Shown here in pieces: positions 1-10,467 of a DNA stretch of 64,000 nucleotides. Under the pieces are notes generated by a model. The model made no database searches. It saw only the letters and a list, made by a program, of their open reading frames with translations, and had not been told where the DNA came from. Source of the stretch: Theobroma cacao (Eukaryota > Streptophyta > Magnoliopsida > Malvales > Malvaceae); contig NC_030854.1 in the NCBI RefSeq assembly GCF_000208745.1, forward strand, positions 23,629,554 through 23,693,553, read 5' to 3'. Each line of letters starts with the position of its first letter. Position 1 is the first letter of the stretch. The position numbers and the translations under genes were made by a program.

Positions 1-820
1 AACCATCACCAAACTCTCTCTCTCTAGAATTCGGCCTTCATGGGTTTCATCATGCCAACTCAATTTTCAGCCAGGGAAATAAGAAAATAAAGCATGGGTA
101 TGCTAGATCTCAAGCAAAAATTGAAAAATCATACCTTATCTTGCTTGATTCCTTGAAATTTCCACAATTTTTCTTGAAATTCTCTTATCTAGGGTTTTTT
201 CTAGTTTTTCCTTTCTTTCCTTTGTCTTGACCAAATATGGAGAAGAAGAATGGGATAAATATGGGTTGATTTTTATAGAAAATAATAAAATATCCTTGCT
301 TGACACGTGTCACATGCTTATTAGTCCATTTTTCTATTTATACTTTAATAATTATGCTTCCATTCTCCACCACAAGATTAGTCAAAGGTCAAAATGAGGA
401 TAAGGGAAGACCATGTGCTGGACAAGTGTCTTGGTGGTGGAAAATTACTGTTTTGCCCCTAGGGTGGCAAATTACCATTTTGCCCCTATGCTCCAAAAAT
501 ATGGGAATTACAACTTTTTTACTTCTAAACCTCAAATTATACTCCAATGAGTGAAATGTGATCAATCTTGATCAAAAAATTCTTCCAATATTCCAATTTT
601 ATCCTTAGGTGGCAAAATTACCATTTTACCTCTAAATAGTGAAAATTTCGATTTGACTCCAAATTAATCCTCGAACTCCGAATCACCATTTTAAGTCATT
701 CTTTGACTGTAAAATTTTGAATTTCACCTTAAAATCCTTATTTAACCTAGTTCGAGGCTTAGATCAACTTTATTGTACCTCTAGGTACAATACTGACTTT
801 TATCGATTTTTCAGGGCTCT
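1..820 (-). mobile_element. Partial LTR of the TGTGAGACC...GTGACA family (head end, minus orientation)
   Basis: This is the same repeat as 16200-17241 and 56300-57580, read in the same direction. Shared landmarks are an interrupted 'aattcggcc' block, a 'cacgtgtcacatgcttatt' block near 305-325, three 'accattttgcccct'-type hairpins (460-640) and the closing near-palindrome attgtacc-N4-ggtacaat at about 771-790. It is cut by the window start. Its right end (about 820) abuts a plus-oriented tail of the same family, so it is not a simple insertion. The open frame over 300-554 has no recognisable content. Confidence 0.75.
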
Positions 821-879
821 CCTAGTTTATAAGCATACTATCCATCACATGTATGTCATGACAGGTATTTTATAAGGTC

Positions 880-1244
880 GGGCTTTACATGGTAACTAGG
901 TCGAAATGTCTTCGTATATTCAACTTTTGGTAGGTGTCTCGGTATTCAGTAGTTGTACATTCGTCCGAGTCTCTTCACTGGAAGTCGAGTATTCTTTTGT
1001 TGTGTTTAGACAAACCTAATGTAAATTAGTAAGATACATGTTGTAGACAATATATATACACTTGTTTAGTATGCCAGCATGAGGTGGGAATGTTTAATAT
1101 TATTTTGAACCTAAGTTATGAAATGTGACTTAGCAGTTTATGATAAAATGATGAACATGTCAGATTAATAGGCTTGCTTGGGCTTAGTGGACTACGTCCA
1201 TTGGGCCCATGCACTGGTCATGGCCCGAAATTTGGGTCGTGACA
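880..1244 (+). mobile_element. 3' tail of the TGTGAGACC...GTGACA LTR family (plus orientation)
   Basis: The segment from 'aactaggtcgaaatgtc' to 'tttgggtcgtgaca' matches the last ~310-430 bases of the copies ending at 21965, 29918 and 61443. These share the 'gcttgcttgggcttagtgg' and 'gcccatgcactggtcatggc' blocks. The end at 1244 is the canonical CA terminus. It lies next to a minus-oriented head of the same family, so the pair is an inverted composite. About 60 bases between them (820-880) are unassigned. Confidence 0.75.
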
Positions 1245-1248
1245 CAAA

Positions 1249-1267
1249 TCCCCTGCTATGATGCCAA
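1249..1267 (-). other. Degenerate Athila-type primer-binding site
   Basis: On the minus strand, eight bases inside the LTR boundary at 1276, the sequence reads TTGGCATCATAGCAGGGGA. By hand count it agrees at 14 of 19 positions with the tRNA-Asp-type site I remember for Athila-group gypsy elements, and several mismatches look like CpG decay. This makes 1276-4409 the 5' LTR of a minus-strand element whose body would lie to the left. That body is lost, or replaced by the composite at 1-1244. Confidence 0.55.
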
Positions 1268-1275
1268 AAACTTAT

Positions 1276-4200
1276 TGTTGGATTTACCACGTAAGTGCAT
1301 GTATAGTTAACAAGTAATATAATAGAAAGTAAAGTTTGTTCCCATAGAGAATTGCCCAAAATCTTTTTGCTAAGTACTAAAATTAAAACAACTTAATCTT
1401 ATCCAAACAACCAAATTTAAAACTACTAAAAATTAAATAAACTAAAACTAAAACTAGATTTGAAAGTAAAAATATTAATTTACCTAATCATTGATAATTC
1501 TATTATATAGAGGTATTTAGTCACATTTTGAGATGTTAATGTAGCTAAGTCCTTATGTTTTAAGTAGTTTTTATGTTTTTAGTTGATTGAGTTAAAGCAT
1601 GTTAAATTAGTATAATTCAAGTAATTCTTGTTTATTTTCATGCTTGAAGTCCTATTTTAAGCCAATGTTGATTTAGTCCTTGTGTGTGTAGGATCTCAAA
1701 CGCATAAGTTATATGGTAATGAACTATGCAATGGAGACTAAGTGCAGATCTTCACTAAACATGCTACTGTAATTCGAACATAACTCGAGCCACAGAGATT
1801 GAATCAACATGATTCTTGGACCATTGAAAATTTGAGAGGCAGACCTACACTTTCATGTTTACTATTTTGCACAAATCAAAGTCAGGGTTGGAGAAAATCG
1901 TGTTGCAAGATGAGGCATTACAGTAGTTTGCACTAAGGTAGCACAATGAGGAGTGTGCGACCTTGCAAGATTGAAGGCCACTGCACGTTAGGGAGCATCA
2001 CTACTCCTATACAAAATCCTAAGGGCTCAAAACCATGGCACTTTCAGAGGGAGGTCATGGTGCTAGATGATAGTTATTAAAAAAAATATCTTAAGTGTAG
2101 GGCGTTGCGACCCCCCAACGTGTTTTACTAGGAGTCAACTATTCGGGAATTATTTTCTTATATCTTTTTGGAGACTATAAATAAGTGATTTGTAGCAGTT
2201 GGGAAGGGGACTTAGAGGATGAATGAATGGAAATTTTTTCTATAGAATTGATCTTTTCTTTTGGAATGATTATGTTTGCTGTAGAAAAAATGATGAACTA
2301 AATTTGTTTTCTAGGATTATGGGTTATTTCATTATATAGTTTGAATATATGAATTCTCTTTCCTTAGTATTAATTGATGATGTATGGTTTATTCAATTAT
2401 GAACTTATTGCTTTTCACTACCTGATCACCAGTTGAAATGTCTTGGGTTTTTAAATGCAACTCGACATAGGGAGTTTAGAAAAAACCATTGTTTTGAATA
2501 GGCTATGTTCAATTCACTTTGGACTTAGGTGATAGTTTCATACTTAGGATAGACATATATCTAAATATCTTAAACAGCCAAATTAGAACATGAGCGTACT
2601 GAAACTTTCTTAATTAATTTACATATACATATGGAGTTACTTTTGAAAAAGGTATGTGTGCAAGATCTTGACAAAGACTTGTACATAATATGGATTCTTG
2701 GTTAGTCGGGTCGTACATTAATTTAAGTTAAGGATAATGATTAATTTAAATTTAACTCTGAGTTTTGAATTAATATTTTTCTTAGTGAAATTTTATTCTT
2801 CTTTAGTTTTAAAAAAAAATCAATTTTAGTGTAATTAATCATTTGAAATCGAGTGCTTGGGTAAGATAGATTTTGTTATAAGTTTAGTACTTAGTGAGAA
2901 TAGGTGCAAAACTCTGTGGGAAACGATACTCAACTTACCTTTATATTACTTGTACGGCCACGTGTATTTGCGTGTATTAAACCAACAACATTAATCAATC
3001 AACCAAAAGTCTAGAACCACAACATCCCCTTAACATTTCATCTGAATCTTTTCTATTCTCATTTTACGTACTAGACAGGCTAGAATTGCTAAGTTAGAGT
3101 TCTAATTTATTTATAAGTCTCTTCCAATGTTCTTATTAAAATATCTTCCTTAACCAATTTACTATATTCCTATGCAAATTGAAATCAAGAAATACTCATT
3201 ATGCTTTAACTCTAATTATGGCTACATAAGACATGTAAGTGTATTCCTACCTTACATGAGAATCTAATAAATCATCTCATACAATTGATATTGAACATAT
3301 GCTATTTCATCCACAGTAAACTCTAAACCCCTTTTTTTAGTTCCGTTTAAATTTTCAAATCAATCTAATTAGTGATCAGGACCATTAGACGCATTACGAA
3401 CAAGATTGAAATAAAAAACTCAAGCACTGTCAATCATAAGCAAGAAAGAATAGTAAAAATTAAGACTATGCATTGGGTTCAATCATGATTCTAGAAAAAA
3501 AAGTTTAGTTTAACATAATTCCTAAAAATATCATCCAAAAAAGAAATTTGACCATCAAAACTAAACAAGAAAGTATAAAGATAACAAGAAAAGAAAGAAC
3601 TCTAATATTTATCAAGTCTTCAATTCACAATCTTCCTTGCTATCTTGCTAGCTTCAACACCTCTTTTCCTTTAGAAAAACCTTGATTAATTATTACTTAA
3701 ACATGCTTCTGAAAGGGGAATTAAATAAAGCTCGAACTTGTGTCCAATTAGAAGTCCACATGCACATAAATTTCTTCTTCTTGTTAAGGGTCGCAACCAT
3801 GGTGATAGTGGGCCTTAGCCACAGGCCTCATTATATTTTTTTCAATTTTCTTGTTGATGGCCAAGGCTATGGGCAGGTGATAGTTGTGGCTACGAGCCTT
3901 CTAGAGGTCCAAAGCGTGATTGTGTAGTTAGAGGGCTGCGGCCACAAAGTGGTGATGGCTGTGGCCACAAACTACTTAAATGTTCAACATGATTTTCTCC
4001 TATTGCAAGGCTGAACTAGGCAAAGTGGTAAACATAAAAGTTATAGCTCTGCCTCTTATCTTTCAAATGGCCTAAGAATCACATCATTTGAACTTTTTTA
4101 GTAGGCAATATGCTTAAAGGACCACAATATGTGCAGTGAAAGTTTGCACCTAGAATGCACTCTCCTACTTCAATTAAAAGTGTTTTAACATAACACACGT

Positions 4201-4409
4201 ACAAAGCACAATTTAATCAATAGCAACCTTGCTTAGACAAATCAAGAACTAATTTAGCCTAAAATAATCTAAATTCAGTTGATCCGACATATTTTACTTA
4301 AATTAAAATAAATAGCTAAAAACACCTAAAAATTTAATATAAAACTCAAGAACATAGCAAATTATTAACCAAAATTAAGATCAAATAACTATAAATCATA
4401 GAGTTATCA
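1276..4409 (-). mobile_element. Athila-like gypsy 5' LTR, interrupted by a second LTR
   Basis: In minus orientation the LTR runs from TGATAACTC (4409) to TAAATCCAACA (1276). A related but diverged LTR occupies 1492-2987 in the opposite orientation. Without it the LTR is about 1.64 kb. Outer and inner copies align by eye at both junctions ('aatattaatt' and 'aaccaa' blocks), supporting interruption of one LTR by a relative. No coding region is credible inside; the open frame at 3682-3927 is LTR sequence with 'ggccaca' motifs. No clear target-site duplication was found for either copy. Confidence 0.6.
1492..2987 (+). mobile_element. Nested Athila-like LTR, plus orientation
   Basis: It begins TGATAATTCTATTATATAGAG and ends ATTAAACCAACA, and is 1496 bp long. 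The first ~580 bases have a clear relative at 63421-64000. Near the 3' end is the block 'tgtgggaaacgatactcaac' followed by 'cacgtgtatttgcgtg'. No internal coding region is attached, so it looks like a solo LTR. Flanks (ATCAT and ACATT) are not a convincing duplication. A (T)n/(A)n tract lies at 2800-2820. Confidence 0.6.
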
Positions 4410-4544
4410 AGTATAAACTTAACCTCTATACACAATGGACTGCACTATCTTTAAATAAGATTTTAAGGAATGGGTTCTAATATTGCATCACAGACACATA
4501 ATAATAACTTGTTTTTACTCATTGAACTTTGTAATTAGAGGTTA

Positions 4545-6030
4545 CTAATTAAAAGTTGGGTTTTTGCTATTAATGTCTAGTGGGGGTCTTAAACTAATTC
4601 CTTTTGTAGTACTACTTACCAAATCCCTTGATAAACCTTTTGTTAGAGGATCTACCAAATTACTTGTAGATTTAAAATATGTTATGGTAATTACCTCACT
4701 AGAAGTTAATTCTCCAATATAATCATGTTTTAAACTAATATGTCTAGATTTTTCATTATAGACATCACTATATGCTGTAGATGTTCTATTAAAAGTATCG
4801 CAATATATGGAAATGGTTGGCCACAACTCTCTATCTAATAACAAATTTCTCAACCATTTTGCTTCCTTTCTTACTGTAGCTAAAGCTATAACTCAGACGT
4901 CATTGTTGCATGTGAGATGCAAGTTTGTTTCTTAGATGGCCAACTAATGGCACCACTTCTTAGTGTAAATATCCATCCTGAAGTGGACTTACTATCATTT
5001 ACATTAGTAATCCAACTTGCATTAGAGCATCCCTCTAACACTCTTAGATAGTCTAAATAATGTAAGCCAAAATTTTTAGTTCTTTTAAGATATCCAAGAA
5101 TTCTTCAAATGGCTTTCAATGAATCTTACTAAGTCTACTGGTATTTCTTGATAATTTGTAGACTGCAAATGCAATATCTAGCCTAGTGCAATGCATAGTA
5201 TACATAATGCTTCCAAAGAACTAGCACATTCAAGTAGTGCAATTACTTGGTCACCAACTTTTGGAGCCATTTCAACTTGCTTTTCTTTAACAAAATTATA
5301 AACAAACTTATTTTAAAAGAAATCAACATGTATAGATTCAACTATACCATTAGAATTTAAATCAAGTAATCTTTATGTTTTTTAATTTTTGTGCATAAAC
5401 AACAAAAATACTTTTGATACCTCTTGGTCCTAATTTTGTCTTATAAGCATCCGTGACTTTATAATACTCTATACACCCCCACATTAAAATAATTGAAATT
5501 TAGTTTTTTGCCATTATTCAATAATTTATATGGTGTCATAGGTAATTTCTTTAAAGGAACTCTATTACTTATATGATATGCTGTCAAAAGTGCTTCTCCT
5601 TAAATATTAAAAGGAGCTTTTGCATTTAACAACATACTATTTAACAACATACTATTTAACATATTTACAAAAGTTTTGTTTTTCTTTTTGGCTAATCCAT
5701 TATGTTGGGGTGCGCAAGGAGTTGTTCTTTGATGAGTTATTCCATTCTCTTTACAAAATAAAGAAAACAAGTATGGAAAATGTTCTTCTCCTCTATCACT
5801 TTGAAGAATTTTAATCTTATTTTCTTTTTAATTTTTAGTAATTGTTTTAAATTCCTTGAATCTGTCAAATGCTTCATCTTTTGTTTTCACTAAATAAATA
5901 TAAGTGAAACGAGAATAACCACAAATGAATTTATAATATATGTTCTAATAATTTTTATTTTCTTTCAACTTTTGGAAAATGTTTCTTAGTCTTTTCCAAA
6001 CTATCTTTTTTGTACAAAATATAACTATGC
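4545..6030 (-). pseudogene. copia integrase, reverse transcriptase remnant and RNase H end
   Basis: Minus-strand frames give an integrase core at about 5480-6010 ('GYSRFTYIYLVKTKDEAF', 'SDRGEEHF', 'APQHNGLA') and an RNase H C-terminus at 4545-4860 ('CD', 'KSRHISLKHDYI', 'LVDPLTKGLSRDLV'). The stretch between (4860-5480) is reverse transcriptase homology broken in every frame. The integrase glutamate position, normally in 'AERKNR', reads lysine ('LAKKKNK'), so the enzyme would be inactive even without the stops. A direct duplication of about 17 bp near 5625-5660 repeats 'LNSML' in the protein. Acts, when intact, in cDNA synthesis and integration of the element. Confidence 0.8.
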
Positions 6031-6058
6031 TTTGACAAAAAATTGAAAGATTTAAAAT

Positions 6059-6730
6059 TTATATGACGTAATCTAGTATATCATAAATAAGAAGATAGCT
6101 CAACAAATAAGCAAAAGAATTATTCATTTCATTGATATTGAGATTGAACATTTTGTCATAAAAATATCCTTTTCCAACAAATACAGTATTTGTCGATATT
6201 ATAACCTTATCAGATTCTAGTACAATCTTAAAACCATTCTCATATAATAGATGTGTAGATACAATATTTTTTCTAATTTCAAGAACATGGAATACATTAA
6301 GTAAAGTTAATTTCTGCCCTAAGGTAAATTTTAACTCAATCATTCCTTTCCCAAGCATCTTAATAGGATTATGGTTCCCCATTAGAAATTTTTTTGGCCT
6401 CTTGAGTTCTTCATAACTCTTGAATTGCATCTTGTCATTGCAAGCATGAATAGTAGCATCCGAATCTAGCCACCATTTTGAATGTTTTGTTACAGTAGCC
6501 TTGTGTACTTCGATAACCATTCCAATATATATTTCAGTCACCATCACAACAAGTTCTTCGGCATCATGTTCAACAAGGTTTACCTTGTTTCCAAAACCAG
6601 AAGCATCAATCTTATTTTCAAGATTTTCAAAATTTTTGAACTTGCACTCCTTAGTAAAATGCCCTTTCTTTCCGTAACGATAACACATTTTGTCACTCTT
6701 ATATTTCTTAAAGTTACTTTTCTAGACTTT
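6059..6730 (-). pseudogene. copia gag zinc knuckle, protease and GAG-pre-integrase segment
   Basis: A 209-codon open minus-strand frame (6688-6059) starts inside the CCHC knuckle 'CYRYGKKGHFTKEC'. The aspartic protease motif follows as 'WWLDSDATIHAC'; the family normally has DSGA, so the active-site glycine is replaced by aspartate. Then come 'MGNHNPIKMLGKGMIELKF' and 'VFHVLEIRKNIVS', typical of the copia segment between protease and integrase. It is a fragment of one polyprotein rather than a gene of its own. Upstream gag continues rightward to 6850, where the solo LTR begins. Confidence 0.85.
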
Positions 6731-6853
6731 ATTTCTTTTCATTTTTCAAGAACCTTTTTCTTTTTCATTGACAAAGTTTACATTTGATCTAAGAATGAGT
6801 GCATCTCTAGCATGATTTTTTGCCTCAATATGCAAATGAGTTTGAAACTCTTT

Positions 6854-8682
6854 TATTAGCTTTAAAATTGACCCTTTGTTTTGAAATGACAAAATTGAAT
6901 GACCTAAATGTGTTTTAAAATTTAGTCCAAGTGGTTTTGAGCTTGAAGAACAATTCTCAAAGAAGTTTGAAGTTAATTGTACAAAGAAAAATCTTTTAAA
7001 CTTTTAAAATCTCAAGTTGTTTTTGAAATGACAAAATTGAATGACCTAAATATGTTTTGAAATTAAGTCAAAGTGTTTTTGAACTTGAAGAACAATTCTC
7101 AAAGAAGTTTGAAATTAATTGTACAAAGAAAAATCTTTTAAACTCTTAAAATCTCAAGTTCCAACATAAAAAATCAACCTTTTGATAGTGATGAATCAAT
7201 TCTAAGCCAAACAAAGAGCAAAATTTCTTTCTATAACAAACAGAATCGACACCTCGACAAGGAAAGGTTAATCCCAAAGTAGATAGACAACTATTGGAAG
7301 ATCAAGAATGGACACCGAGAGGAGCAAGTGTCGATCTTAGAGAGATAGAGAGCAGACAAAAGCATACTTTAATTAAGAAAATTGATTCCTATTTAAGCAC
7401 AACTCAATTCCAAGAAAAGAAGAACTTAAAAAGACATGTTTGGAAGAATTGAATCAACATCTTAGAGAATCAAGTGTCGATCCATGAAAGTCTAAAGGTC
7501 TAGATCAACCCTTCAAGTGTCAAGTGTCAATCCTAGAAGAAACTTGGGCAAGAAGAAAACCACGCCAAATGAGGATAAAAAAGGAACTTCCAAAAATGAA
7601 TTTAAAATTCAAATTTGGTGCCAAATGGACAAGCAGAATCGACACCTTAAGATACAAAGGTCAATTCTCAGAAAAACAAAAAGTTGCTACCTTTAAGATG
7701 AGACAAGAAGAATCAACGCATCAAGATACAAAAGTCAATTCTTAGAAAAACAAAATGATGCTACCTTCTAGATGAGGTAAAGAGATTTGACACCTTAAGC
7801 TACAAAGGTTGATTCCACCAAGCTCTAGACTAAAGTAAGTTTTGATTCACAGTTATAAAGAATCGATCCCTAAAGTTCAAATGACAAAATCTAGATAGCC
7901 CTAACATTCAGAATTTTGATCCTATCTTACCTAAACGGGAAAAAAATCACAAGGCGCTATAAATATCCTTATAGAGGACATCATTTGGAGAAAATAAAAG
8001 AAAGAGAAAGTAAAAGAAAAAGATGGAAAGAAAAGTAAGAGCAAAAAATCTTCCAAGAAATCAGAAAATGTTGAACAAGTTAGAAAATTCCTTCTTTCAC
8101 TCACTATTGCAAATACTTTGAAAAGGGAATCCTTTTTACAGCTTCCATTCTCTAATAAATCCTTATTCTCTTGTACTTAAGTTGGCTTATCAACCTTGTG
8201 AGGTAAAAAGCTTTGTAATTTTTGAGAGAATTTACTATAATTGGTTATACCTCTAGAGAAAAGGTAGATAAAAAGTTATACCTCCATTGAAAGGGTAAAG
8301 AGGCTATGCTTTAACCTTGAAAAGGAAATGACTTGTTAAGAGGTTGTGCTTGATCATTAAAAGGAAGTTTCCTGTTAAGGTTATGCTTGAACCTAGTTGA
8401 AAAAGGCAGTTGATAGTGGATTCAAACTCTTTGTGATATCAAGAGAGAGGACGTAGGCGTTGGAAGGCCAAACCTCTATAAAATTATGGTTGAGTATCTT
8501 TTATCTTCTCTTTACGTTTTATTTGTTGCATATCCTGCTTGTTTTCATTTACATTGATTGTTCTTTAAGTTTTGTGCAAAAAGTTTTAATCTTTAACTCT
8601 ATTTCAAAGAAAAATGAAATTTTTATTTAACCTCCAATTCACCCCCTCTTGGTTGTTATATCTCAAGCTTCTTTCTCTAACA
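6854..8682 (+). mobile_element. Solo LTR of a SIRE-like copia family, TSD TCTTT
   Basis: It starts TATTAGC (an altered TGTTAG), ends TCTCTAACA, and is flanked by TCTTT at 6849-6853 and 8683-8687. It matches the solo LTR 37278-38920 throughout and, reversed, the LTRs of the element at 40933-50431. Landmarks are the 'gaatcgatccctaaag' blocks, 'cgctataaatatccttatag' (probable TATA region, about 7955-7975), an array of 'aaaggtag/ggttatacctc' units at 8230-8410 and 'caacccc/accccctctt' near the end. It interrupts the gag of the host copia element. The frame at 7524-7745 is LTR sequence. Confidence 0.85.
6879..7162 (+). repeat. 142-bp tandem duplication inside the solo LTR
   Basis: Two head-to-tail copies with a period of 142 bases start 'ttttgaaatgacaaaattga' at 6879 and 7021 and end 'aaaatctcaagtt'. 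The related LTR at 37278 has one copy of this block, so the duplication arose in this lineage. Confidence 0.9.
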
Positions 8683-9160
8683 TCTTTAATAGTAAAACTT
8701 TATGGAGAATGCTAAATTTTCTTTCGACATCCATTCCAAGAAGGTGGAAGTTTGGATAGAATTGCTCTCACTTGAAGTGAGTTAGGAATTTTGATTTCTA
8801 GATCACTTAACTTAAAGGCCAAAATTTGCAACTCATATTCTTGATCCATAATTGGTTTTGTATTCATCATGGTAAACTCAAAATATCTTAATGCAAGAAA
8901 TTTATCTGTACCTTTTTTCTACTTTTTGTACATTTCCTCAAGTACAATCCAGATTTCTTTTGCTAAAGTCTTATGTCTAAAGAGATCATACAATTGATAA
9001 GTGAAAGAATTGAAAATGTATCCACGACATATAAACTCACCATATTTTTGTTTCTCATTATTAACATTAGTAGTGGTTGCAGCAGCAGTTGTTGTTGCAA
9101 TAATGCTTCCAAAAAGTGTTATTTATGGTGTTTCCATTGATGAAATCTTTTCTAGAGAAA
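8683..9160 (-). pseudogene. copia gag fragment (UBN2-type capsid region)
   Basis: On the minus strand from about 9138 the frame begins with a short N-terminus. It continues 'FICRGYIFNSFTYQLYDLF', 'AKEIWIVLEEMYKK', then 'KFLALRYFEFTMM', 'EYELQILAFKL' and 'LPPSWNGCRKK'. This is the usual capsid domain of plant copia gag, whose role is particle assembly. Stops occur near both ends. It continues on the other side of the solo LTR at 6849 toward the zinc knuckle. Confidence 0.8.
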
Positions 9161-9479
9161 GAATATGACTTTGAAGACACGAATAAAACACTTTCCTTAA
9201 GGTATTTTTTCAACCTCTAAGATACAATAAAGTCTTTAACACTCTTATCAGAATAGTGAAAATGGCAATGTAATGATGTTGTTTATATCATAAACGAACG
9301 TATATGTCTTTCAATGTAAAGAGTTGTTTCCTTTCTTAATATTACTCTTCAAACAATTGTTCTTTTTCATAATATAACTATTGAAGGAGTTATATTTAAT
9401 AAGGTAATTATTTATAACTCTTCAATCACAACTTTTTATTAATAAGCACTCTTTATAAATAATATTTATTGTTAATCTG

Positions 9480-9889
9480 AAATTTAAAATAATAAAAAAT
9501 TAATTGCTTATTAATATTTATTTCTAGAGTCTAAACACCATCATTATCAAACTATCTAATAATTAGCTTTTAACAATACGTTACTATAAGAGCTTATTTG
9601 GCTCAAAATAAAAATAAAAAGGCTTATTGGGCTCAAAATGAAAGTATAAGAGCTTATTTGAATTTTTCTGAATAATTTAGGAACTTTTTTAAGTATTATA
9701 TCAAATNAAGAGATTGAGAGAGAGAGAGAAAGAGAGAGAAGAAGAAGAAGAAAAAAAAAAAAAAAAAATTAAGTTCGAAAATGATTTGATGAGATTTAAT
9801 AATTTAATTAGGTCTGAAGTTGAAAACCTATTGATTTAGATTTTTAGTTCATTCTTTATATATGTATATATAATATATATATTATATAG

Positions 9890-9923
<34 letters not shown>

Positions 9924-10467
9924 ATACTTTGAAAAATTAGAAGACGTGATTAGACTTCTAATTCGCTCAAATTCAACTCACACAACGACTCCAATTCAAG
10001 CTTGATATACGATAGTGATCAAGTCAAGCTTGAGTTTCTATGAGCTGAACCGAGTAATTAATGTGTAAGCCCTAACCAGATTATGGATAAGTTGTTGACT
10101 TGATATTCAAGGTGGGGTTAAACACCAAGCCATTTTTTTTCTTGGATAGTTACATTGAATTCTAAGTGAAATGTAATCTTTATTGAAGTTTGATTTTAGT
10201 GATTCCTTTGCTATTTCAATTCAACAATTTAAATCTTTGTATCTCAATTTTAATGAATTTAATCTTATACTATATTAAAAGTTCATTTAATGACAACTAA
10301 TAATAGTATTAACTTTTCATCATTGATTAATTTGAATAACGTGACATTTTGACCTCATGGCACATATATCATGGTGGAATAATTTTTGATCATGTGGCAC
10401 ATATCATTCTAAACAACAATGAAAATTTATTTTAATTAAATAATAATCAGTATTTTTTAATTCTTGT
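9480..10467. other. AT-rich spacer with simple repeats; no gene seen
   Basis: The stretch holds a short imperfect tandem (about 9590-9660, 'gcttatttggctcaaaat' and variants), one ambiguous base at 9706, a GA/GAA/poly-A tract (9712-9768) and an AT microsatellite (about 9857-9925). The remainder has no credible coding frame or repeat boundary. The ambiguous base beside a long purine tract suggests local assembly or sequencing difficulty. Confidence 0.6.
9712..9925. repeat. GA/GAA/poly-A and TA microsatellites
   Basis: 'gagagagagagaaagagagagaa' grading into 'gaagaagaag' and poly-A lies at 9712-9768. Mixed TA repeats, some inverted ('atatatatattatatatat'), lie at 9857-9925. These are simple repeats only. 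Confidence 0.9.

Larger units (their letters stand above)
4500..9480 (-). mobile_element. Decayed Ty1/copia element (minus), split by a solo LTR
   Basis: Reading the minus strand from about 9160 to 4545 gives gag, CCHC knuckle, protease, integrase, a badly damaged reverse transcriptase and the RNase H end, in normal copia order. A solo LTR (6854-8682) interrupts gag. LTRs could not be defined; 9160-9480 upstream of gag is AT-rich and presumably leader or 5' LTR. Many stops and frameshifts show that it is old. Confidence 0.8.
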
